From positions 1-6,469 of the forward strand of contig PXBM01000138.1 of NCBI GenBank assembly GCA_003566935.1: a stretch of 6,469 nucleotides of DNA, in the 5' to 3' direction. The translations under genes and the position numbers were made by a program. This DNA is from Syntrophomonadaceae bacterium (GTDB lineage Bacteria > Bacillota > Dethiobacteria > DTU022). Of the stretch, positions 1 to 5,201 are shown one piece after another. Below the pieces are notes generated by a model. The model saw only the letters and a program-made list of their open reading frames with translations. It made no database searches and was not told where the DNA came from. Every line of letters starts with the position of its first letter. The stretch's first letter is position 1.

Positions 1-348
1 CTCTTTATTGGCGATGAGCAGTTCGGTTGCACGTTTTTCTTTTTCTTCGTTTTGGAATAGCATTTCTTTATTGGCGATGAGCAGTTCGGTTGCACGTTTT
101 TCTTTTTCTTCGCTTTGGAAAGCCAGCTCTTTATTGGCGATGAGCAGTTCGGTTGCACGTTTTTCTTTTTCTTCGTTTTGGAATAGCATTTCTTTATTGG
201 CGATGAGCAGTTCGGTTGCACGTTTTTCTTTTTCTTCGCTTTGGGAAGCCAGCTCTTTATTAGCGATGAGCAGTTCGGCTGCACGTTTTTCTTTTTCTTC
301 GTTTTGGAATAGCAATTCCTTATTAGCGATAATCAGTTCGGCTGCACG
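1..348 (-). repeat. Tandem 63-bp coding repeats with a 126-bp A/B super-period
   Basis: Five full 63-bp units (complement 348-286, 285-223, 222-160, 159-97, 96-34) and a partial sixth (33-1) lie inside the response regulator gene and continue past the window. Units alternate between two types: one encodes the EMLFQN-type segment (gttttggaatagcatt on the plus strand), the other the ELAFQS or ELASQS type (gctttggaaagccagc). The 126 bp at 11-136 and at 137-262 differ at only two positions, so the latest step was duplication of a two-unit block. The unit next to the receiver (complement 348-286) is the most diverged. The unit length keeps both the reading frame and the heptad phase, so copy number can change without breaking the protein. 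Confidence 0.95.
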
Positions 349-801
349 CTTCTCTTTCTCCATTTGAAGATCCGCATTGTCTTTCTCGAATTGCATTTGT
401 TGTATTCTGAAATTCAAATGGGTTCCTACACGGGCAATTACTTCTCGCCGATTAAAAGGTTTGGTGATAAAATCCGCTGCTCCCAAGTTGAATGCTTTAA
501 TATTATCTTTCGTTTCATCCAGAGAAGAAATGAATATAATCGGTATATCTTTCGTTTTCTCATCCGATTTAAGTCTTTTACATATTTCGAATCCATCTAT
601 AGAAAGCATTTTGGTGTCAATCAAAATAATATCTGGCAGTTTTGCTGCAATAGACAGCAATGCTCGTTTTCCACTATTTGAAGACCTGACCATATACCCC
701 TCAGACAAGAATATTTCATTCAGAAGTGTAAAATTTTCCGTTTTATCATAAATAATCATGAGTTCTGCGGTATAAACATCCTTCGATTGTTTAAATCTCA
801 T
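1..801 (-). CDS. Response regulator receiver protein with 21-residue coiled-coil repeats (partial, C-terminus outside window)
   Basis: An open frame of 267 codons runs from an ATG at 801 off the left edge without a stop. Residues about 14-130 form a CheY-like receiver of the PleD type. The phospho-acceptor is D62 (IILIDTKML), the switch Ser is in FISS (92-93), and the conserved Lys is K114 in ITKPF. The usual N-terminal acidic pair is reduced to D19 followed by K20 (IIYDKTEN), so metal binding may be altered. From residue 152 come five full 21-residue units and one partial unit (RA(A/T)ELLIANKE ... EEKEK), exactly three heptads each, predicting a long parallel coiled coil. Such linkers usually join a receiver to an output domain such as a histidine kinase, GGDEF or PAS module, which lies outside the window, so the output is unknown. 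The start has GGGG 8 nt upstream (complement 810-813). The DUF1413-like gene lies 59 bp upstream on the same strand. Confidence 0.85.
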   Translation of the reverse strand, partial: MRFKQSKDVYTAELMIIYDKTENFTLLNEIFLSEGYMVRSSNSGKRALLSIAAKLPDIILIDTKMLSIDGFEICKRLKSDEKTKDIPIIFISSLDETKDNIKAFNLGAADFITKPFNRREVIARVGTHLNFRIQQMQFEKDNADLQMEKEKRAAELIIANKELLFQNEEKEKRAAELLIANKELASQSEEKEKRATELLIANKEMLFQNEEKEKRATELLIANKELAFQSEEKEKRATELLIANKEMLFQNEEKEKRATELLIANKE

Positions 802-860
802 TAGTAAAACCCCATTCCAATGAACTCTCACCGTTTTCTGTCAAATGTGCCTTGTAACCA

Positions 861-1124
861 TTACGAGGATGCCTGCTTATTCTTTGTGTTGATTGTCATT
901 TGATATCTCTGCTGGTTCGAAGATGTCTTTTCAATTGGCTTGATATTACCATTCGTTTTCTGGATATGATCTAAAAAAAATATGCCAAGTAGCAACCTAT
1001 TTCTTCGTGAAATTCTGTTCCAAAAGTAGCCCTTAAATAAATCTTTAACAAGAAATATTTCGCCATCATTAAGTTTGTCAGTTTCTTTTAAAGCTTCGTT
1101 CAATAATTTAGTTACCTCAACCAT
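861..1124 (-). CDS. Small DUF1413-like protein
   Basis: An 87-residue protein starts at ATG 1124 with a good AAGGAG ribosome binding site 8 nt upstream. The pattern GEIFLVKDLFKGYFWNRI, then a basic SRRNRLLLG segment, an FFLDHI strand-like stretch and EKTSSNQQRY resembles the DUF1413 family of small Firmicute proteins, whose function is not established; this is recognised from memory, not from a search. There is no signal peptide or membrane segment, and the last 15 residues are polar and probably disordered. The rather basic composition and single-domain size would fit a nucleic-acid or partner-binding role, but nothing in the sequence proves one. It is the first gene of a minus-strand pair with the response regulator gene. 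It lies on the AT-rich side of the tRNA-Ser fragment, so it may be cargo of an integrated element. Confidence 0.6.
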   Translation of the reverse strand: MVEVTKLLNEALKETDKLNDGEIFLVKDLFKGYFWNRISRRNRLLLGIFFLDHIQKTNGNIKPIEKTSSNQQRYQMTINTKNKQASS

Positions 1125-1173
1125 TCTTATTACTCCTTGGTTTTATAATTATAAGGACAACATTGTTTACATA

Positions 1174-1202
1174 ATTATAGACCTATTTAAATTATTTGTA
1201 TA
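1174..1202 (-). promoter_or_regulatory. Candidate sigma-A-type promoter for the DUF1413-like/response regulator pair
   Basis: Read on the minus strand, TATACA (complement 1197-1202, 4 of 6 to TTGACA) and a perfect TATAAT (complement 1174-1179) are separated by 17 bp. Transcription would begin near 1167, giving a leader of about 40 nt before the ATG at 1124. The surroundings are very AT-rich, which makes chance matches common. Confidence 0.4.
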
Positions 1203-1535
1203 TATATAATTTAGTTAAGCCCAGCAAACATTTTATTAACAAGATAGGTCTTTAGTTCCGAAGTTAAAAAAAACCTGAAATAGAGGACTTTATCGCCTAT
1301 CAGATTATTAGCAAAGATGACTTAGGTAATGATTTAATGCAATTTTAATGCAGTTGTATTTTTTATAGAGCAGTTTTATAAGAAAATACGATGTCCCCTC
1401 AGGTATAGATCTGATAACTCCTATCATTCTTGGTTTGCCTTATTGCACAGATTATTACTTCTATGAATGGGAAGCTCAATATCTCAATAATAATAAAGAT
1501 AAATTAAGATGTTTCTTTTCCACATTAAATAGTGG
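1203..1535. other. AT-rich stretch without an intact gene, with possible gene remnants
   Basis: No frame on either strand gives a credible complete gene. On the plus strand two short open stretches look protein-like: 1268-1348 (reads KPEIEDFIAYQ and on to a TAA, like the C-terminus of a lost gene) and 1369-1602 (includes ILGLPYCTDYYFYEWEAQ). Neither has a plausible start with a ribosome binding site, and the second is preceded in frame by TAG at 1366. They could be decayed cargo of an element or chance. A short inverted repeat (CCAC at 1520-1523, GTGG at 1532-1535) sits directly against the tRNA fragment. Confidence 0.35.
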
Positions 1536-1602
1536 ACTCGAAATCGTGTGTGTCGCAAGGCACCGTGGGTTCGAATCCCACTCTCTCCGCCAAGTAACAT
1601 GA
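1369..1602 (+). pseudogene. Possible gene remnant whose open frame runs through the tRNA fragment
   Basis: This open stretch of about 77 codons ends at TGA 1600-1602. Its first part has a protein-like composition rich in aromatic and acidic residues. Its last part simply translates the tRNA-Ser fragment (ending HSLRQVT), which is an artefact of a fusion at the attachment site. There is no start codon with a Shine-Dalgarno sequence, and an in-frame TAG lies just upstream. No family was recognised. The best reading is the tail of a former element gene, or coincidence. Confidence 0.2.
1536..1592 (+). tRNA. 3' half of tRNA-Ser(CGA), 5' half missing; putative attachment site
   Basis: The sequence folds as the 3' part of a type II (serine) tRNA. 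The anticodon loop CTCGAAA (1537-1543) carries anticodon CGA. The 3' anticodon strand is TCGTG (1544-1548). The variable arm is GTGTC-GCAA-GGCAC (1550-1563). The T-stem is GTGGG/CCCAC (1565-1569, 1577-1581) around loop TTCGAAT. The 3' acceptor strand is TCTCTCC (1582-1588), followed by discriminator G and an encoded CCA (1590-1592). Upstream there is no GGAGAGA acceptor strand and no D-arm, and the anticodon stem pairs for only two base pairs (1535-1536), so homology to a tRNA starts at about the anticodon loop. It cannot make a working tRNA. A 3' tRNA fragment of this extent is the usual product of integrase-mediated insertion into a tRNA gene. Confidence 0.85.
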
Positions 1603-1639
1603 CTAAAGGGCTTGCGAATTTTTCACGCTAGCCCTTTAG
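1603..1639 (+). terminator. Strong hairpin in the tRNA 3' flank, possible terminator
   Basis: CTAAAGGGCT (1603-1612) pairs perfectly with AGCCCTTTAG (1630-1639). The stem extends, past one T-T mismatch, by GCG/CGC (1614-1616, 1626-1628) around a 9-nt loop. It lies 10 bp after the CCA, where the original tRNA gene would need a transcript end. The T-tract after the stem is poor (GTATTTAAG), so it may be a weak or bidirectional terminator or only a processing signal. Confidence 0.5.
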
Positions 1640-1726
1640 GTATTTAAGCAGTTATCTTTAAGCTGTTAGTATCTAAGGTTCTACCGGGTAGCCAGCCTGA
1701 AACCAGGTTTTATAATCACCTGATAG

Positions 1727-1779
1727 GTCATTATCTTTATTAAAAAGCTATGCAGCGCTGTTTTGTAATAAAGATTGAC
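1727..1779 (+). repeat. Long inverted repeat overlapping the -35 region
   Basis: GTCA (1727-1730), two unpaired bases and ATCTTTATTA (1733-1742) are mirrored by TAATAAAGAT (1766-1775) and TGAC (1776-1779), giving 14 paired positions with a 2-nt bulge. The 23-nt centre can pair further (AAA/TTT and AGC/GCT). The right arm contains the first five bases of the predicted -35 hexamer, so a dimeric regulator bound here, or a cruciform, would interfere with or stimulate transcription. If transcribed from an upstream promoter it would form a stable RNA hairpin. Confidence 0.6.
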
Positions 1780-1803
1780 GATCTGACATTAATGAATTAT
1801 TAT
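1775..1803 (+). promoter_or_regulatory. Predicted sigma-A-type promoter of the flavoprotein operon
   Basis: TTGACG (1775-1780, 5 of 6) and TATTAT (1798-1803, 5 of 6) are separated by exactly 17 bp. Transcription would start near 1810, giving a leader of about 38 nt that begins just before the palindrome GTCCGGAC (1814-1821). A second -10-like TATAGA at 1801-1806 would need a 20-bp spacer and is less likely. Confidence 0.6.
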
Positions 1804-1847
1804 AGAATTAAAAGTCCGGACATTCGGATGTATTGGCGGGGTTAATT

Positions 1848-3578
1848 ATGTCTGCTGAATTAAATACAGTAAAAAAAGCTCTTGCTGCGGCAAATTTAGC
1901 CGAAGTTGAAGTCATCGAAAAGCAAGGTGCCTTGGTCCTGGAAGGTCAGGTTAAGAACTGGCAACAGTACCTTGAAGCAGGTTATGCAGCGGCCGGTCAA
2001 GATTTCCGTGGTGTTGTAAACGATCTGGAAGTGGAAGGGCTTGAAAATTTTAAGCAGCAATGCGAAAGCAGTCCTGAGGATTTTAGCCTTGAGAGATACT
2101 CATTTGATGTAGTTGTCATTGGTGGCGGGGTGATTGGCTGTGCCATTGCCCGGGAGCTAACCCGCTACAATGTTAAAGTGGCCCTGCTGGAAAAAGAAAG
2201 CGATTTGGCCAGGCATACATCAGGCCGTAACAACGGGATGATTCACTCGACCATGGCGGTAAAACTGGGCACTAAAAAGTATCTATATAATCTGCGCGGC
2301 AACAGGATGTACAGGAAGGTAGCGGAGGAGCTCGGGTTTGATCTAAAATGGCCGGGTTCATTTGCCATGCTGGATAAAAATTGGCAGCTGCTTTTAGGGC
2401 CTTATGCCAGGAGGATTGCTTCTAAAAAGGGAGTGCAGGGATTTCGGGTTTTAAGCAAGGGGAAAGTTAAAGAGCTTGAACCTAATGCCTGGGAAGAGCA
2501 AACAGGATCCTTTTATATGCCGGAAACCGGTGTGGTGGATCCTTACCAGGTTACAATCGCCTATGCAGAAAATGCCATGCAAAATGGAACCACAATATAT
2601 TTAAACACGAAAGTGCTTGGTTTTGAAAAAGATAACAACCGGATAACCGCTGTACGGACAAATCGGGGAACCCTGCAGGCAGGCGTGATCATTAATGCTG
2701 CCGGTATCTGGGCCGACCATGTAGCAGAAATGGCCGGGGATCGTTTTTATACCATACACCCGCGTAAAGGTGTTATAGCTATTCTTGATAAAAAAACCGG
2801 TTCCAGTCAGAGCTATATACTGGGGCGGGCCCAATTAAGCAGTGAGGCAAAAACCAAAGGTGGCGGTCTTGTCCCCCTGTTAGACGGTAACATTCTGGCT
2901 GGACCGACGGCTGATGAAGTGCCCGGCAGGGAAGATTACTCTACCGAAACGCATGAATTGCAACACATTTTAGATCACCACCTGGTGCTAAATAAAACCC
3001 TTCAGCAATCAGACATTATCACCTACTTTGCCGGGACCAGGGCCTGCACTTTCGAAGAAGACTTTATTATTGAAATTTCAGAATATGTTGAGAACCTGGT
3101 GCATGCAGCAGGCATTCAATCGCCCGGGCTCGCTTCAGCTCCTGCCATTGCTGTTGATGTCCGGGATATGGCAGCAGAAATATTAAAGAATAAAATGGAT
3201 TTAAAAGAAAACCCGGACTTTAATCCCAAGCGGAAATTAGCACCGCAGCCGGTCAGGTTAAGCCTGAAAGAACGTAACTGTTTGATTGAAAACAGGCCGT
3301 CTTACGGTCAGATAGTATGCCGATGTGAGCTTGTATCGGAAGGGGAAATAGTAGATGCAATTCATGCCCCACTACCGGCACGCACTCTTGATGCAGTCAA
3401 GCGCAGGGCCAGGGCCGGAATGGGTCGCTGCCAGGGAGGTTTTTGCACTCCGGCGGTTATAAATATTCTGGCCCGGGAAACCGGTCGACAGGTTACTGAG
3501 ATTTGTAAGCATGAACCTGGGTCTGTATTAATTACGGACAGAACCAGGCGTAAAGGATGTGAACAAAGTGCACACTGA
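1848..3578 (+). CDS. GlpA-like FAD-dependent dehydrogenase with BON-like N-terminal and [2Fe-2S] BFD C-terminal domain
   Basis: A 576-residue protein from ATG 1848, preceded by GGCGGGG 6 nt upstream; a TTG at 1833 would add five residues but overlaps this ribosome binding site. Residues about 5-65 resemble a BON domain (VLEGQVKNW, then GVVNDLEVEG). Residues about 86-440 are a DAO-type FAD oxidoreductase: GGGVIG dinucleotide motif at 92-97, E115 at the end of the second strand, TSGRNNGMIHS substrate-side motif, and AGIQSPGLASAPAIA near 422-436. Residues about 487-545 are a BFD-like domain with C491-x-C493 and C528-x4-C533, suited to a [2Fe-2S] cluster. The order FAD-BFD matches GlpA and the related Clostridia/Thermotoga proteins. 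It would oxidise an alpha-hydroxy or polyol-phosphate substrate, glycerol-3-phosphate being the family precedent, in the cytoplasm: no signal peptide is seen. It overlaps the next gene, so the products are probably a complex. The BON-like addition is not part of classical GlpA. Confidence 0.85.
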   Translation: MSAELNTVKKALAAANLAEVEVIEKQGALVLEGQVKNWQQYLEAGYAAAGQDFRGVVNDLEVEGLENFKQQCESSPEDFSLERYSFDVVVIGGGVIGCAIARELTRYNVKVALLEKESDLARHTSGRNNGMIHSTMAVKLGTKKYLYNLRGNRMYRKVAEELGFDLKWPGSFAMLDKNWQLLLGPYARRIASKKGVQGFRVLSKGKVKELEPNAWEEQTGSFYMPETGVVDPYQVTIAYAENAMQNGTTIYLNTKVLGFEKDNNRITAVRTNRGTLQAGVIINAAGIWADHVAEMAGDRFYTIHPRKGVIAILDKKTGSSQSYILGRAQLSSEAKTKGGGLVPLLDGNILAGPTADEVPGREDYSTETHELQHILDHHLVLNKTLQQSDIITYFAGTRACTFEEDFIIEISEYVENLVHAAGIQSPGLASAPAIAVDVRDMAAEILKNKMDLKENPDFNPKRKLAPQPVRLSLKERNCLIENRPSYGQIVCRCELVSEGEIVDAIHAPLPARTLDAVKRRARAGMGRCQGGFCTPAVINILARETGRQVTEICKHEPGSVLITDRTRRKGCEQSAH

Positions 3579-4809
3579 TGTCCTCGTCATAGGAGCAGGT
3601 CCGGCGGGGCTGGCCGCCGCCGCAGCTGCCGCGGAACATGGGGCGGAAGTGCTGCTTGTTGATCGAGAAAGCCGGCCCGGTGGTATTTTGAAACAGTGTA
3701 TCCATGATGGTTTTGGTGTTATTCGCTATGAAGAAAAGTTAACCGGCCCGGAGTATGCATACCGGGATATTGAAGCAGTTCGTGCATATGGCCTTAGGGT
3801 TTTAAATAATACATTTGTCCTTGATTTGAAGCAATCGGTGGATGGCTTCTCACTGCTATTGCAAAATCCTATAGATGGTGCATTCAGAGTCGATACAAAG
3901 GCGCTGGTGGCGGCAAACGGTTGTCGGGAAAGGACTTCCAGGCAGGTATTTATTCATGGGGACCGACCGGCCGGTATTTACAGCGCCGGAACGGCCCAGA
4001 ATTTAATTAACTTACACGGCTACCTGCCCGGTAGAAAGGTTGTTATCCTCGGTTCCGGCGATATTGGAATGATCATGGCCCGGCGCTTGACCCTGGAAGG
4101 CGCAGAAGTTGCTGGTGTTTATGAAATAAAAGATGAACCTTCCGGGCTAACCCGTAACCGGGTGCAGTGCCTTGATGACTATAATATTCCGCTTTACTTA
4201 AACACCACTGTGACCAGGGTGCATGGTACTAAAAGGGTAACCGGCGTATCGGTCGCGGCTGTCGGTGCGGATTTAAAACCGCTACCCGGTAGTGAAACAT
4301 TAGTGCCCTGTGACACTCTTTTGCTATCGGTAGGCTTGATTCCTGAAAATGATATATTGGAACCGCTGGCTCTTGAGTTTGATGCGAAAACTGGCGGACC
4401 GGTTGTGGATCAGCGCATGATGACATCAGTCCCCGGTTTATTCAGCTGTGGGAATGCAACTCACGTTAATGATATGGTTGATTATGTATCTGAAAGTGGC
4501 TTCAACGCAGGCAGGGCAGCTGCGAATTATTGCCAGCACGGTGGCAGCCAGGGCAGCGTGGAAGTGGTAAGCGGCAACAACCTGCTTTATGCAGTACCAC
4601 AGCGCCTGGTTTCCGGTGAGGAAGCAGCTATTTATTTCCGCTCAGATAAAACTATTGATAGGGTTATACTGGTAGCGCAGGCAGCAGGCAAAGAGCTATT
4701 CAGGGAAAAATACCTGAGGATTCGCCCTCCTGAAATGCAGAAAATAGTTTTACAGCCGCTGTCTCCTGAAGTGGAATCAGTTGAAATCGGTCTGGAGGAG
4801 GTTACATAG
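3568..4809 (+). CDS. FAD/NAD(P)-binding oxidoreductase, second flavoprotein subunit of the operon
   Basis: A 413-residue protein from GTG 3568. This start is chosen because AAAGGATGTG (3552-3561), one mismatch from the ideal AAAGGAGGTG, is well spaced for it, whereas the GTG at 3559 lies inside that site. It overlaps the upstream gene by 11 bp. An N-terminal FAD-binding Rossmann motif (IGAGPAG, residues 8-14) is followed by GGILKQCIHDGFG, typical of this family and containing a Cys near the flavin, then GCRERTSRQ. A second dinucleotide fold (LGSGDIG, 161-167) should bind NAD(P). A CGNATHVND segment is the late FAD contact. The last 80 or so residues form the small C-terminal domain of this family (VPQRL, then a PPEMQKI motif). 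By analogy with the Clostridia/Thermotoga GlpA-like operons it passes electrons between the GlpA-like subunit and NAD(P) or another carrier. The direction and acceptor are inference. Confidence 0.88.
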   Translation: MHTDVLVIGAGPAGLAAAAAAAEHGAEVLLVDRESRPGGILKQCIHDGFGVIRYEEKLTGPEYAYRDIEAVRAYGLRVLNNTFVLDLKQSVDGFSLLLQNPIDGAFRVDTKALVAANGCRERTSRQVFIHGDRPAGIYSAGTAQNLINLHGYLPGRKVVILGSGDIGMIMARRLTLEGAEVAGVYEIKDEPSGLTRNRVQCLDDYNIPLYLNTTVTRVHGTKRVTGVSVAAVGADLKPLPGSETLVPCDTLLLSVGLIPENDILEPLALEFDAKTGGPVVDQRMMTSVPGLFSCGNATHVNDMVDYVSESGFNAGRAAANYCQHGGSQGSVEVVSGNNLLYAVPQRLVSGEEAAIYFRSDKTIDRVILVAQAAGKELFREKYLRIRPPEMQKIVLQPLSPEVESVEIGLEEVT

Positions 4810-4810
4810 G

Positions 4811-5194
4811 ATGGAAAAAAGAGAGTTAACCTGTATCCAGTGCCCTCTAAGCTGCCGGGTAACAGTTTCCGGTGAAGGGGATCAACTAAAATTTACAGGG
4901 AACCAGTGTAAACAGGGGATAGAATATGCCAGGCAGGAAGTAACCAACCCGACCCGAACCCTGACCACTACCATAGCGACTGCTTTTCCCGATTTTCCAT
5001 TACTGCCCGTCCGTACTGCCGGTGAGGTGCCTCTTGGCAAAATATTTGAGATCATGAAAGTGATTAGAGCAGTTCAGGTTGAACAGAGATTGAAGCCTGG
5101 CGATGTTATCCTGGAAATTATACCGGGAACTGATAAAGCCCTTATCGCTACCGCGGATATGTGTGAAGGGGTAAGTGCTGTGGTTGTAAAATGA
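4811..5194 (+). CDS. DUF1667 four-cysteine protein, small subunit of the flavoprotein complex
   Basis: A 127-residue protein from ATG 4811, with a strong GGAGGAGG site 9 nt upstream that lies inside the end of the preceding gene, whose stop is 1 bp before this start; this implies coupled translation. Residues 8-15 carry C-x2-C-P-x2-C (C8, C11, C15), and a fourth Cys, C33, sits in GNQCKQG: together a plausible [4Fe-4S] or zinc site. NPTRTLTTTI and the middle part with VPLGKIFEIMK match the DUF1667 pattern, regularly found as third gene behind GlpA-like and FAD/NAD oxidoreductase genes in Clostridia and Thermotogae. A role in electron transfer or complex assembly is inferred from that linkage; no reaction is proven. 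No signal peptide or membrane segment. The stop faces the convergent regulator gene with a 7-bp gap and no obvious terminator. Confidence 0.85.
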   Translation: MEKRELTCIQCPLSCRVTVSGEGDQLKFTGNQCKQGIEYARQEVTNPTRTLTTTIATAFPDFPLLPVRTAGEVPLGKIFEIMKVIRAVQVEQRLKPGDVILEIIPGTDKALIATADMCEGVSAVVVK

Positions 5195-5201
5195 TAATTG
5201 C

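Larger units (their letters stand above)
1..1592. mobile_element. Putative distal end of an integrative element (boundary at the tRNA-Ser fragment)
   Basis: When an element enters a tRNA gene at its 3' part, the intact tRNA is rebuilt at one end and the displaced 3' fragment marks the other. Since the fragment reads left to right, the element should lie to its left and the chromosome to its right. In agreement, the sequence left of about 1536 is clearly more AT-rich, gene-poor near the edge and contains decayed-looking reading frames, while the right side is denser in genes and higher in G+C. No integrase, transfer or phage gene is in the window, so the type and length of the element cannot be told, and an old tRNA duplication remains possible. 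Confidence 0.4.
1593..1847 (+). other. Non-coding region upstream of the flavoprotein operon
   Basis: No coding frame is supported here. After the hairpin at 1603-1639 the region holds several inverted repeats: the short palindrome CTACC-G-GGTAG (1681-1691); two alternative hairpins sharing CAGG (1696-1707 and 1704-1722); and a long inverted repeat (1727-1779) abutting a sigma-A-like promoter. GTCCGGAC (1814-1821) is a perfect 8-bp palindrome just after the expected start of transcription. The density of symmetric elements suggests regulation at the DNA or RNA level. No known riboswitch class was recognised. Confidence 0.5.

Noticed and set aside
1..348. CRISPR array
   Set aside because: The repeats are directly adjacent, coding and in frame, with no unique spacers.
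8..367. Plus-strand 119-codon open frame with serine-rich repeats
   Set aside because: It is the antisense shadow of the repeat-encoding response regulator gene; its repeats mirror the heptad repeats, and it has no ribosome binding site.
364..751. Two overlapping plus-strand open frames
   Set aside because: Both lie opposite the receiver domain, whose motifs (D62, K114, ITKPF) are clear on the minus strand.
831..850. Perfect TTGACA on the minus strand between the DUF1413-like and response regulator genes
   Set aside because: No acceptable -10 hexamer lies 16-18 bp downstream, so an internal promoter is not supported.
1536..1592. Functional tRNA gene or intron-split tRNA
   Set aside because: No 5' acceptor strand or D-arm is found in the 300 bp upstream, and the anticodon stem does not close.
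1833..1847. TTG start for the GlpA-like gene
   Set aside because: The TTG overlaps the GGCGGGG ribosome binding site that fits the ATG at 1848.
2601..2834. Minus-strand 77-codon open frame
   Set aside because: Shadow inside the FAD domain of the GlpA-like gene; no ribosome binding site or recognisable motif.
3559..3567. GTG at 3559 as start of the second flavoprotein
   Set aside because: It lies within the near-perfect Shine-Dalgarno sequence that serves the GTG at 3568.
4229..4426. Minus-strand 65-codon open frame
   Set aside because: Shadow inside the second flavoprotein gene; biased composition and no start signal.
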